Shown here one piece after another: positions 25,199 through 33,717 of a stretch of 64,000 nucleotides of DNA. How positions within the stretch are numbered: the first letter of the stretch is position 1; each line of letters opens with the position of its first letter. This DNA is from an uncultured Desulfosarcina sp. Lineage in GTDB: Bacteria > Desulfobacterota > Desulfobacteria > Desulfobacterales > Desulfosarcinaceae. A model generated the notes under the pieces. That model had not been told where the DNA came from. It did no database searches and saw nothing but the letters and a program-made list of their open reading frames with translations. The stretch spans positions 62,001-126,000 of the forward strand of contig NZ_OY764191.1 in the NCBI RefSeq assembly GCF_963668215.1. The letters run 5' to 3'. The position numbers and the translations under genes were made by a program.

Positions 25199-26308
25199 TT
25201 GATTGAATCTGCCAAATATCAAAGATTCCGTGCTTGCAGTTTGCTCTGTATCCTCCTTCTTGCTGTTTCAGCCTGCTTCCACCGCATTCCGTCCCAGTCG
25301 GAGACTGTCCCTCGAATCGCATGGCCGGCCAGCGATTACAATCAGTTGTTCGATCGCAAAGGCGACGGGTGGACCGGTGGTGACGGGACGTTGTCCGTTT
25401 GCTTGAAAGACGGCCGTACGGTCTGGCTTTTCGGCGACACATTTCTTGGGAAAGTAAAATCCGACGGAACCCGCCCGAAAGAGACGCCGATGATTCGAAA
25501 CAGCCTGGTGGTCCAAACGGATCGGCGGCTTGATACGCGGTATCGGCAGACGGAAAAAGGACCCGCCGCCTTTTTCCCCGGTGCTTTTCCAGATACATGG
25601 TATTGGCCGGGTGACGGCTTGGCGGCGGGAAACAAAATGCGGGTCTTTCTTAATCGTTTTCGGAAAAGCGCGCCACAATTATGGGCATGGCAGTTTACGG
25701 GAACGGTTCTGGCCACCCTGTCGCTGCCGGACCTCGAACTGGAAGGACTGGATGAAACTGCAACGGTAAAGGGCGTTTTGTTCGGGGTGTCGGTCCTTAA
25801 AACGAAGGAATATGTTTATATCTATGGCACCCGCGATGACGCCTTTCCCAAACTCGCCTGCCTTGCCCGTGCAACCACAGGAAGCCTCAGCGGTCCATGG
25901 GAGTATTATACCGGCAGGGGATGGTCCGCCGACCCAAAGCATTCGGCGCCTATCCTGAGCGGCGTGTCAACCCAGTACTCCGTTTTTCAAACCGATGGGC
26001 TTTTTTACCTCGTCACCATGGATGGGCGCGGACCCTTTCCCGATACGATCGCCGTGTACCGATCCGGATCTCCCGGAGGGCCATGGCAAGGTCCGCGGAT
26101 CATTTACAAGGTGCCCGGTGTCGGGCGCGATGTTGTCGCCTACAATCCTTTTGTCCATACCCAGTTCACAGAGGGGCATCGATATCTGATTTCGTACAAC
26201 CTGAATCACGTAAGCAACCCTTCCGCCGTGTACGACGATGCTACCATCTACCGCCCGCAATTTATTTGGGTGGATTTTGCAGTAATTGAGCAGCGGCTTT
26301 TTCAGTAG
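25199..26308 (+). CDS. Lipoprotein with DUF4185/DUF5005-like beta-propeller
   Basis: A 369-residue protein with a lipoprotein signal (ACSLLCILLLAVSAC; Cys about residue 26). The body shows the repeated blade signature of glycosidase-like five-bladed propellers: VWLFGDTFLGKV, YIYGTRD, LSGPWEYYTGRGW, FYLVTMDGRGPFPDTIAVYR and SGSPGGPWQGP. DUF4185/DUF5005 proteins have this 'W-x-F-G-D-T' start. A surface carbohydrate-related role is inferred. The start is a TTG at 25199 after a weak ribosome site. It stands alone between the MITE and a degraded region. Confidence 0.65.
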   Translation: MIESAKYQRFRACSLLCILLLAVSACFHRIPSQSETVPRIAWPASDYNQLFDRKGDGWTGGDGTLSVCLKDGRTVWLFGDTFLGKVKSDGTRPKETPMIRNSLVVQTDRRLDTRYRQTEKGPAAFFPGAFPDTWYWPGDGLAAGNKMRVFLNRFRKSAPQLWAWQFTGTVLATLSLPDLELEGLDETATVKGVLFGVSVLKTKEYVYIYGTRDDAFPKLACLARATTGSLSGPWEYYTGRGWSADPKHSAPILSGVSTQYSVFQTDGLFYLVTMDGRGPFPDTIAVYRSGSPGGPWQGPRIIYKVPGVGRDVVAYNPFVHTQFTEGHRYLISYNLNHVSNPSAVYDDATIYRPQFIWVDFAVIEQRLFQ

Positions 26309-26468
26309 TTGCCCTGCGAATAGAAGAACATAGGGTTGCCCAAAGACAGCATCGAATGATATTGCAGGATAAATCAGCGGCCCGCCAGAAAACAGCCAAA
26401 TTGGCCATTGATGGGTGGACACAAATTATCGTTCATAGAATCGATCCGGATCTTCTCAAGAGGCACCC

Positions 26469-26672
26469 ATGCCAAACCTCAAATGCATCTTCTGCGGAGG
26501 ACGCGCCGAACTTCACGGCCGGTGATCCAATGCCAAGGTTGCCTGCAGGGACTGCGGGATGGAAACCGGTCCGGATGAGTACCGACAGCAGATTGAAGAT
26601 TGGAAAGATACCGTTTGCGAGATGACCTTCGGCGATTCGGCGTCGTCGGATCGAATAAAGATCGACACCTGA
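26469..26672 (+). pseudogene. Lar-like (restriction-alleviation) zinc protein with in-frame stop
   Basis: The frame MPNLKCIFCGGRAELHGR is interrupted by TGA at codon 19 and continues SNAKVACRDCGMETGPDEYR, then QQIEDWKDTV. Paired CxxC knuckles followed by 'A..W' are typical of small phage Lar-family proteins. A single nonsense mutation inactivates it. The surrounding 26309-26780 shows nothing else recognisable. Confidence 0.45.
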
Positions 26673-26780
26673 AGCGCAGCGGCATCCGCCCGGTTGTCCC
26701 GCCGGTCCACAATGAAGCGGCAAGAACCATCCGCCATTTCCCACGCATCAGCCATTTTTTCGAGAGAAGATCAGTAAAAT

Positions 26781-28065
26781 CCGGTTAAGGAATTGCATAA
26801 AAATAATTTAAAATCAGCAGGTTAAACGATATTTTTGCTTGACATTGGGTCGTCAATATGGGCGGCGTTTTGTATGCCCTATTATATCAAGAGGTTATAC
26901 ATGCCACGCACATTCGACCCTTTCCAAAAGCTCAATGCCCTGGAGTTTTTCTCTTTTTTTCAACCAGCGACTGAGGCAACATCACGGATGCCAGCTCTTG
27001 ATTCCAAAGGAAACCGACCATTGCAGATGACTTTTGAGGAACATCTGCGCGCGCTGGTTTACTTTCATCTTGAAGAACACCATTCTGCTCAACACCTGCT
27101 GCAAGTGCTTGAAGAAGATGATTTTGCCAAAAGTGCCATCGCACCAGAAAACGGAATCAAAAAGAGCAGCTTCTCAGAGGCCACCAACAGCCGGGGACTT
27201 GAACAGTTCATGTATGTCTATCAGAACTTACAAGCTCAGGCATCTTCGATTTTACCCAAGCAACATCCCGAACTCGGTGATCTGGTGGGGATCGACGGTT
27301 CCCTCATCGATGCAACCTTATCCATGCATTGGGCCGACTACCGTAAAAAATCCAAGAAGGCGAAGGTCCACGTCGGTTTTGATCTGAACCGGGCGATTCC
27401 AAGAAAGCTTTATCTTACCGATGGTAACGGGGCTGAAAGACCTTTCGTCAGCTTGATCCTGTCTGACGGTCAAACCGGTGTGATGGACCGGGGTTATCAA
27501 AGCCATCAACGCTTTGACCAATGGCAGAATGATGGAAAGCTGTTTATGTGCCGGATTAAAGCCAGCACCAAGAAAACGATCATTAAACAAAACCCCATTG
27601 CCTCTGATAGTATCGTTTTTTTTGATGCCATCGTTGTTCTGGGCACCACGGAAGTCAATCAAACACAAACCCCACTTCGTTTGGTGGGTTACGAGGTGGA
27701 TCGCGTTAAATACTGGATCGCTACGAATCGTTTTGATTTAACTGCCGAGCAAATCGCCACTGCCTATAAGCTCCGATGGGATATCGAAAATTTTTTCGCT
27801 TGGTGGAAACGGCACCTTAAAGTGTATCATCTCATCGCCAGGAGCGAGCATGGCTTGATGGTGCAAATTCTGGCAGGTCTGATCACCTATTTGTTGCTGG
27901 CAATCTATTGCCATCGCCAATTTAACGAGCGCGTTTCCATCAAGAGAGTCCGCCAACTGCGCATAAAAATCCGGAATGAATTACGCGCTGGTGTTTTTGG
28001 CAAACCCCCTGATTCAAATTTTAAAGAGCAAGAATTACATACCGTTAATGCAAGTACTTAGCCGG
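26781..28065 (+). mobile_element. IS4-type element with intact target duplication
   Basis: Imperfect 22-bp terminal inverted repeats (26781-26802 and 28044-28065; 17 of 22 matching; both begin CCGG and share TTGCAT) flank one transposase gene. AAAT adjoins both ends, a likely 4-bp target-site duplication, so insertion was recent or at least undisturbed. The transposase stop codon lies inside the right repeat. Confidence 0.8.
26901..28061 (+). CDS. IS4-family transposase
   Basis: A 386-residue DDE transposase, MPRTFDPFQKLNALEFFSFF at the start; the in-frame region up to 26835 is upstream leader. Catalytic signature: first Asp in DLVGIDGSLIDATLSMHWAD, second in SDGQTGVMDRGYQSH, and the IS4-type YREK in YKLRWDIENFFAWWKRHLKV. 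No internal stop. It differs from the IS4-superfamily transposase at 18081, so the two elements belong to different groups. Confidence 0.85.
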   Translation: MPRTFDPFQKLNALEFFSFFQPATEATSRMPALDSKGNRPLQMTFEEHLRALVYFHLEEHHSAQHLLQVLEEDDFAKSAIAPENGIKKSSFSEATNSRGLEQFMYVYQNLQAQASSILPKQHPELGDLVGIDGSLIDATLSMHWADYRKKSKKAKVHVGFDLNRAIPRKLYLTDGNGAERPFVSLILSDGQTGVMDRGYQSHQRFDQWQNDGKLFMCRIKASTKKTIIKQNPIASDSIVFFDAIVVLGTTEVNQTQTPLRLVGYEVDRVKYWIATNRFDLTAEQIATAYKLRWDIENFFAWWKRHLKVYHLIARSEHGLMVQILAGLITYLLLAIYCHRQFNERVSIKRVRQLRIKIRNELRAGVFGKPPDSNFKEQELHTVNAST

Positions 28066-28460
28066 AAATTACTGAGAGAAGAGCACCAGAATTTTTGCAA
28101 CCCTTTTTTCGACCATTTTTTGAGACAACACTCCCCTGTGCCGATTTTAACCGGTTTTTTAAGAACCAAGAACCGGGATGACGATTTTTCAGTTGACTTC
28201 TCCAGTTCAGCAAAACAGGTGGTTAACCCCGCCCACGGATGTCCGATTGTGGCAAACTGGTATGACGAGATCTCCATTATTTCTGGGATCAGAGCACCTT
28301 GGAGCCATTAATTTTCGGACGGAACGGGTAAGCACTCTTTTCTGAGCCGTCAGACGATTTCTTGGAACATGAATCACCTGCGGCAAGTTGTGAAAGCCAT
28401 CCCGCTGCCAAAGCTGAGACATCATCTTGCTTTGCCATCATCTCCAGCACCCGTCCGTGA
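28066..28460. other. Intergenic region without recognisable genes
   Basis: About 395 bp between two mobile elements. Short frames exist on both strands, but none has a ribosome site or family-like sequence. It is probably degraded flank. Confidence 0.4.
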
Positions 28461-29909
28461 TTAGATTTTTAACTTTATCCCATAGATCTCCTGAACGATA
28501 TATCGCCATTGCCCCAACGGTTGGTCCTTGGCAAAGGCCACCTTGAGTGCGTTGGCCTTGCTCCATTTGTCCCGCACGTAGGGCCACATTGCCAGGTAAT
28601 AATCAGCACGCCGATCAGGTTTGATTTGAGTACTTCTCATTTCAGGCGGTAAGTAAACTTGGGATGTCCGCATCATGCACATGGTGATACGTACAAAGCG
28701 ACGGGCTATCCCGAAGTCAGCATGCTGGCCGTCAGCTTCACGGCGACTGAAGTCGTCCTGCAAATCTTTGGGGCCATAACGACCAATATGGAATGCGGAC
28801 TGCACGACGAAGTCTTTCAGAATATGGTTGCTTCGTTTACTGACATGGCCCGTTTTCGAAGGCCCCTGCTTGCCACCAGTTTGTTTCACTTTGGGTACGA
28901 TGCCGGCATATGATGCCAGTTGATCCGTTGATCGTTGTGCCAAAGGATCGCCGATCTCGCCGGTAACACCAGCAGCCAGAACAATGCCGATACCTTTGAT
29001 ACTGGTTATAAAGGCACCCTGGGTCTTGGCCAACAGTTGGGCCATTTCATTCGCCAGTTGCTGAGCTCCCTCAAACAGACAGCGGTAATGATTTACGTGG
29101 CTGGTCAAGGAGATTTGAAGTGTGGTGGTATATTCGTCTGGCGTGGTAAGTACCTGAGATGCGTATTCCTGAAGTTTGGCTGCTACCGCTTCAGCTTTTT
29201 TTGTTCCCCGCTTTTCCAAGTTTCGGATCAATGCCCCCCGTTGGCGGCGACGGATCTGCGGTGCGCTGAAACGCTCCTGCATCAGGTATAGCGAGCTGTT
29301 TGAAAAAGGAAGGACCCCACTTTTTCTTTCATTCAGAAAACCGGGAAAGAGTCGGTCGACAATCGTATGGATCCTGTTACGGACTTCGGTTTTCATCTTG
29401 ACCAGCTTCTTTCGGTGGCGAACTAGGGTTCGTAGATTGCGATACACGCCAGTCTGTGCCGGGCAACAATTGGCCCGGCGGTTGAGCAGCATGGTGGCAA
29501 TGCCCATCAGGTCCAGCCGATCCGTGCTGGCCTGTAAATTCTCACGCTGCTTCTTTGCATCATGGGCATTCACGTTGGCAACCAGCCACCCTTTTGCCCG
29601 AATTGTGTTGGCGAAATTCTCAGCATACGAGTTGACATCTTCGCCACCGAAAAAGACATGGTCAGACTGAATATGGCGATTACGGCAAGAACGGTTTACC
29701 TGGTCGAGAAGGTACTTCACGCCGTCAGGGGAATTCTTAACCGAAAAAGGTTTGCGGAGGACCTCGCCGTTTCCATTACAGAACATAACCAGATGATCCT
29801 TTTTGGCGTAATCGATGGGCACACACATCAGCTTTGATGCATTGCCTGCATTTTCGAATAGCGCCAGCAGTTCTTGACTTCGATCCGAATAGATGCTTGT
29901 CTTTTTCAT
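28461..29909 (-). CDS. IS110-family transposase
   Basis: A 482-residue IS110-type recombinase. The N-terminal RuvC-like DEDD domain begins MCVPIDYAKKDHLVMFCNG (first Asp) with HVFFGGEDVNSY (Glu) and NANVNAHDAKKQRE-like 'VNAHDAKKQRE' further on; the C-terminal transposase_20 domain has SIKGIGIVLAAGVTGEIGDP, then STDQLASYAGIVPKVKQTGG with the serine nucleophile region. ATG 29909 with AAAGGAG 9 bases upstream gives the normal start. IS110 elements lack inverted repeats, so borders are undefined; up to about 30150 the sequence is probably still element or flank. Confidence 0.85.
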   Translation of the reverse strand: MKKTSIYSDRSQELLALFENAGNASKLMCVPIDYAKKDHLVMFCNGNGEVLRKPFSVKNSPDGVKYLLDQVNRSCRNRHIQSDHVFFGGEDVNSYAENFANTIRAKGWLVANVNAHDAKKQRENLQASTDRLDLMGIATMLLNRRANCCPAQTGVYRNLRTLVRHRKKLVKMKTEVRNRIHTIVDRLFPGFLNERKSGVLPFSNSSLYLMQERFSAPQIRRRQRGALIRNLEKRGTKKAEAVAAKLQEYASQVLTTPDEYTTTLQISLTSHVNHYRCLFEGAQQLANEMAQLLAKTQGAFITSIKGIGIVLAAGVTGEIGDPLAQRSTDQLASYAGIVPKVKQTGGKQGPSKTGHVSKRSNHILKDFVVQSAFHIGRYGPKDLQDDFSRREADGQHADFGIARRFVRITMCMMRTSQVYLPPEMRSTQIKPDRRADYYLAMWPYVRDKWSKANALKVAFAKDQPLGQWRYIVQEIYGIKLKI

Positions 29910-30156
29910 GGTGAGGCTCCTTTCGTGTATGTGTTTCAGCTGTCTGGCGACAGACTGATAAACCACCTTACCACCGGATCACTCCGGATGGCTCTTTACA
30001 CAAGGGAGCTTCACTTCTTTACTTTTAAAAATGGACAATGGTAGGGAACAAAATTTTCAACGGCGGCCCGAGTTACAGAGCAGCCCAGGCTCCCCGAGCT
30101 TTACCCTGCGGGCTCGCTCGCCTGCCCTCCATCTGTCACTCGGAAACGTACCAGAT

Positions 30157-30942
30157 ATGAAAAATCGGATAACAGCTACCGTCTGCGAATTGCCGAATGA
30201 GCCCGAACCGTTCGAGGCGGCCTGGCAGGGTTTGGTGTCCCATGTGGTCGAACATCGGAGCGATGTTGTGGTGCTGCCGGAAATGCCTTTTGCACCGTGG
30301 CTCGCCGCCAGCGCAACGTTTGACCCGGCCGCATGGGAGATCGCCGTTGCTTTGCACGATCGATGGCTGCTCCGTTTACCTGAATTCGGAGAAGCTACGG
30401 TTGCAGGTTCACGGCCGGTTACCGCAGATGGGAAGAGGCTCAACGAAGCGTTCGCATGGCACGCAAAAAAAGGATATCAGAAGGCACATTGCAAGTACTA
30501 TCTGCCCGATGAACCGGATTTCTGGGAGGCAACCTGGTATCAACGGGGTGGAAAACGCTTCGATGCCGTCAAAACCGAACACGGCACGATAGGGTTTGTG
30601 GTCTGCACTGAACTCTGGTTTACCGAACATGCCCGGGCTTATGGTCGGCAGGGAGTCCAGATGCTTGTTTGCCCCCGTTCCACGGAGGCTTCAACAACGG
30701 AGAAATGGATCATGGGCGGCAGGGCGGCGGCCGTGATGAGCGGTTCCTTTTGCCTCTCTTCGAATCGCAGCGGGGTGGACCATAGCGGTCATCCATGGGG
30801 AGGCCACGGCTGGATTATCGAACCGGACCAGGGAACGATTTTAGGCACAACCTCGGCTGAACGTCCGTTTTTGACCCTTGAAATCGATCTCTCGGAGGCC
30901 GACCAGGCCAAGAGCCGCTATCCCCGCTATGTGGCGGAGTGA
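30157..30942 (+). CDS. Carbon-nitrogen hydrolase (nitrilase superfamily)
   Basis: A 261-residue amidohydrolase-like protein with the Glu-Lys-Cys triad: VVVLPEMPFAPW (Glu), KAHCKYYLPDEPDF (Lys) and GFVVCTELWFTEHARAYG (Cys). It hydrolyses a C-N bond in an unidentified amide or nitrile. ATG 30157 gives the typical N terminus (MKNRITATVCELPNEPEPFE); the longer frame from 30031 includes flanking sequence. Single gene, with nothing gene-like in the 375 bp downstream. Confidence 0.8.
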   Translation: MKNRITATVCELPNEPEPFEAAWQGLVSHVVEHRSDVVVLPEMPFAPWLAASATFDPAAWEIAVALHDRWLLRLPEFGEATVAGSRPVTADGKRLNEAFAWHAKKGYQKAHCKYYLPDEPDFWEATWYQRGGKRFDAVKTEHGTIGFVVCTELWFTEHARAYGRQGVQMLVCPRSTEASTTEKWIMGGRAAAVMSGSFCLSSNRSGVDHSGHPWGGHGWIIEPDQGTILGTTSAERPFLTLEIDLSEADQAKSRYPRYVAE

Positions 30943-31317
30943 AAATGTCGCTTGTCTATCGCTGAAAAACTTCGTTTTCCTGTTGGATATGAAAAACATT
31001 TCCCATTTTCCCACCATGTTGGAAAATAAAAGAAACCGTTTTGCCGGTAGAGACAATCCACAATCTTTTGTCTGCTTTCGGGTCACTTGAGATTAAATCC
31101 GTACAACCTATAGATTATAAAAGCCATTCAGACAGGCTGCCACTTTACTGAAAGCCTTAACAGGACCTGGAGCCGGTGCTTAGCGAAAAAGTTGGTCGGA
31201 TACTTGCTCTATTTGTTGATTGGAACCGTCGTTCTATGATTGGATTCAGATCCTGCGTCTTCACTGCACAATTTGCTGCTGTTGGTTCGATCAATCGTTG
31301 AACGTTCAATTACGGTC
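30943..31317. other. Intergenic region, no feature seen
   Basis: About 375 bp between the hydrolase and the DUF6502 gene. I find no convincing ORF, terminator or promoter; the composition is more AT-rich than the adjacent genes. Confidence 0.4.
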
Positions 31318-32148
31318 ATGGATATGAATCAGGACACTACACGGGTACTTTACGCAGCCATTTTAAAGCTGCTGCGGCCGCTTGTCCGCATGGCATTGAA
31401 AAGAGGGGTGAGTTACAAAACCTTCGCTTCATTGCTGAAGTGGGCCTATTACGATGTCGCCAGGGAAAACTTCACCATCGAAGGCCGCAAGCAGACCCAG
31501 TCGCGGATTTCCGTGATCACCGGGCTTACGCGCAAAGAAGTGAAGCGGTTGTCGGAATTGGAGCCGCCCACGAGTCGCGAACAGCGCGAAAAATACAACC
31601 GGGCTGCAAGGGTGGTCTCCGGATGGCGCAGAGAAGCCGGGTGCCTCGATGAACAGGGTCGCCCCGCTGCCATCCCCATATCCGGAGAGGGCGCCACGTT
31701 CGAGACCCTGGTCAAAAAATTCAGCGGCGATATGCCCCCCCGTGCGGTGCTGGACGAATTGGTCCGGGTTGGCGCCCTGCAGTTGGAACCGGACAACCGC
31801 GTCCGGCTCGTCCATGAAGCGTTTACCCCAACGGCCGACGAGGCGTTAAAATTTCACATACTGGGAACCGACGTAAGCCTTTTGATATCGACCATCGAGA
31901 ACAATATCGATAAAAACGGGCATGCGCCCTATTTTCAGCGAAAAGTCTACTATGACAATTTGCCGGATGAAGTGCTGGCAGACTTCAGAAAGATGTCCCG
32001 CCGCCAGGCCCAGCAGCTTTTGAATGACCTGGACAGCCACCTGGCGATCAACGACCGGGATATCAACCCCGGCATAAAAGGCACGGGCCGCAATGTCGCC
32101 GGTGTCGGGATTTACTATTTCGAAAAGCCCTTTGACGAAGAGGATTGA
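31318..32148 (+). CDS. DUF6502 family protein
   Basis: A 276-residue soluble helical protein: VLYAAILKLLRPLVRMALKR, then GVSYKTFASLLKWAYYDVAR, TQSRISVITGLTRKEVKRL (helix-turn-helix-like) and ARVVSGWRREAGCLDEQGRP. This matches the DUF6502 layout, whose function is unknown; an N-terminal DNA-binding role is plausible. The start is probably ATG 31318 (MDMNQDTTRV), while a TTG at 31240 extends the frame without a ribosome site. It is followed after 1 base by the DUF5666 lipoprotein, so they form one operon. Confidence 0.7.
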   Translation: MDMNQDTTRVLYAAILKLLRPLVRMALKRGVSYKTFASLLKWAYYDVARENFTIEGRKQTQSRISVITGLTRKEVKRLSELEPPTSREQREKYNRAARVVSGWRREAGCLDEQGRPAAIPISGEGATFETLVKKFSGDMPPRAVLDELVRVGALQLEPDNRVRLVHEAFTPTADEALKFHILGTDVSLLISTIENNIDKNGHAPYFQRKVYYDNLPDEVLADFRKMSRRQAQQLLNDLDSHLAINDRDINPGIKGTGRNVAGVGIYYFEKPFDEED

Positions 32149-32149
32149 G

Positions 32150-33634
32150 TTGAACCTTACCCGGAAACGAACAAGATGGGCCAAGGCCCTGTTGATCCTT
32201 GCCGGCTGTCTGATTATCGGCTGCGGGGGCGGGGTTGGCGATCTGGCGTCCAGCGGAGGAGGCATCGGCGGCTCGGGGGTCAACGGAGGCGGCACCGGCG
32301 GTACCGGCATCAGTTCGGGTTCCGTTACCGCCATTGGCAGTGTCCATGTCAATGGCGTCCGCTACGATACCGGGGATGCGGAAATCTTTGTCGAAGGGCA
32401 GAGCGTGGGGTTTGGGGACGAGGAGGTTCGGAATAACCTTAAGGTCGGTATGATCGTACGAGTCGAAGGTGAACTCGAGGATTCTGAAAACGGTATAGCG
32501 GAAAAGGTTTATTTCAACGACGACCTCAGGGGACCGGTGAAGGTAGGGTCATTTCAGTGGATCGATCCCGAGACCGCTCAACTGGTCGTTCTTGGAAAAA
32601 CGGTCATCATCAACGAACTGACCAACGTTGTCGGTCTCGACATCGAAGACTCATTGGAAGGCCAATGGATTCAGGTCAGTGGCTTTGAAGACGCACAGGG
32701 ACGCATTCAGGCAACTTTCGTTACCGGCAGTTACCCCGGTGACCGTGCGAATCTGAAAGGGACAATTACGTCTGTCAGTCCCGATTGGATCACGATCAAC
32801 GGAATCACTCCCGTCTATTCCGCCGGTGCCACCCTGGTCGGCCTCGACCAGCTGGTAGAAGGCCAGTTGGTCGAGGTGACTGGAATTTTATCAGGATTTC
32901 CTTTTATTTATATTCATGCTGATACCATCGAGAAAGTCGACTTGTTAGGCACTACCGATATCGATTCCATCGAATTGGAAGGCATTATCACCGAAAAAAC
33001 CTCGGAAGAGGAATTCCGGTTGAACGGGGTGCCCGTTGTCTTGAATGACCAGACCCTTTACACAGGAGGGGATGCCGATGATATCGACGAAGACGTCCAG
33101 GTTGAGGCCGAAGGGCAGTTGATCAACGGCACGTTACATGCCGAACGCATCGTTTTCCTGAGTTTTGCCAAGGTAGAAGCCGATTTTTCAGCAATAGATA
33201 GGGACTTATCATTGATAACGTTGCACGGCTTGTCAGATATTACCATCCGCTATGACCAAAACACCATGATTACCGGCGCGGTCACAACAATTGACGAAAT
33301 CGATGAAACCTTGCATGTTAAAACAATCGGGATGGAACTACCGTCTTCGGACCCTGCGTCCATGCTGGCAATTCATATTATAACCTTGGACCCCTTAAGC
33401 AATAAAGTCATATTGCAGGGTGCTCTTGAGACTGTCCCACCTGCTGATCGTAGTTTCATCACCCTTCTTGGCCATCAGATCGATATCTCCGGCGTTTCGG
33501 ATGATGGCTTCGAATCGCCTGATGGAACCGGTTACAGTAATTTTTATAATTTCACCGAGGCCGGCGACATCGTCTCCGCCAAAGGAACCCGCTCGGGAGA
33601 AACCATTACCTGGCAAAGCATATCGGTGGAATAG
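32150..33634 (+). CDS. Lipoprotein with repeated DUF5666 domains
   Basis: A 494-residue secreted lipoprotein. Start TTG 32150 with AAGAGG 5 bases upstream gives a basic N terminus, then LLILAGCLIIGCGGG (lipobox LIIGC). A Gly-rich linker (VGDLASSGGGIGGSGVNGGG) precedes about five OB-like beta repeats, each roughly 65-75 residues with a 'G.V..ID...I.V.G..V' rhythm, as in DUF5666. It is paired with the DUF6502 gene, a combination I have seen in related genomes. Cell-surface role unknown. Confidence 0.7.
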   Translation: MNLTRKRTRWAKALLILAGCLIIGCGGGVGDLASSGGGIGGSGVNGGGTGGTGISSGSVTAIGSVHVNGVRYDTGDAEIFVEGQSVGFGDEEVRNNLKVGMIVRVEGELEDSENGIAEKVYFNDDLRGPVKVGSFQWIDPETAQLVVLGKTVIINELTNVVGLDIEDSLEGQWIQVSGFEDAQGRIQATFVTGSYPGDRANLKGTITSVSPDWITINGITPVYSAGATLVGLDQLVEGQLVEVTGILSGFPFIYIHADTIEKVDLLGTTDIDSIELEGIITEKTSEEEFRLNGVPVVLNDQTLYTGGDADDIDEDVQVEAEGQLINGTLHAERIVFLSFAKVEADFSAIDRDLSLITLHGLSDITIRYDQNTMITGAVTTIDEIDETLHVKTIGMELPSSDPASMLAIHIITLDPLSNKVILQGALETVPPADRSFITLLGHQIDISGVSDDGFESPDGTGYSNFYNFTEAGDIVSAKGTRSGETITWQSISVE

Positions 33635-33717
33635 AAACGGTTCCGGCAGTTCTCGTATGCAAAGCACCGAACCGGGATCGCTCCACACAAACCATTCAAT
33701 CTTCCGCCAATGCGCGT

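Noticed and set aside
26523..26525. In-frame TGA in the Lar-like gene as a selenocysteine codon
   Set aside because: The position is not one of the zinc-binding cysteines and the family does not use selenocysteine; a nonsense mutation is simpler.
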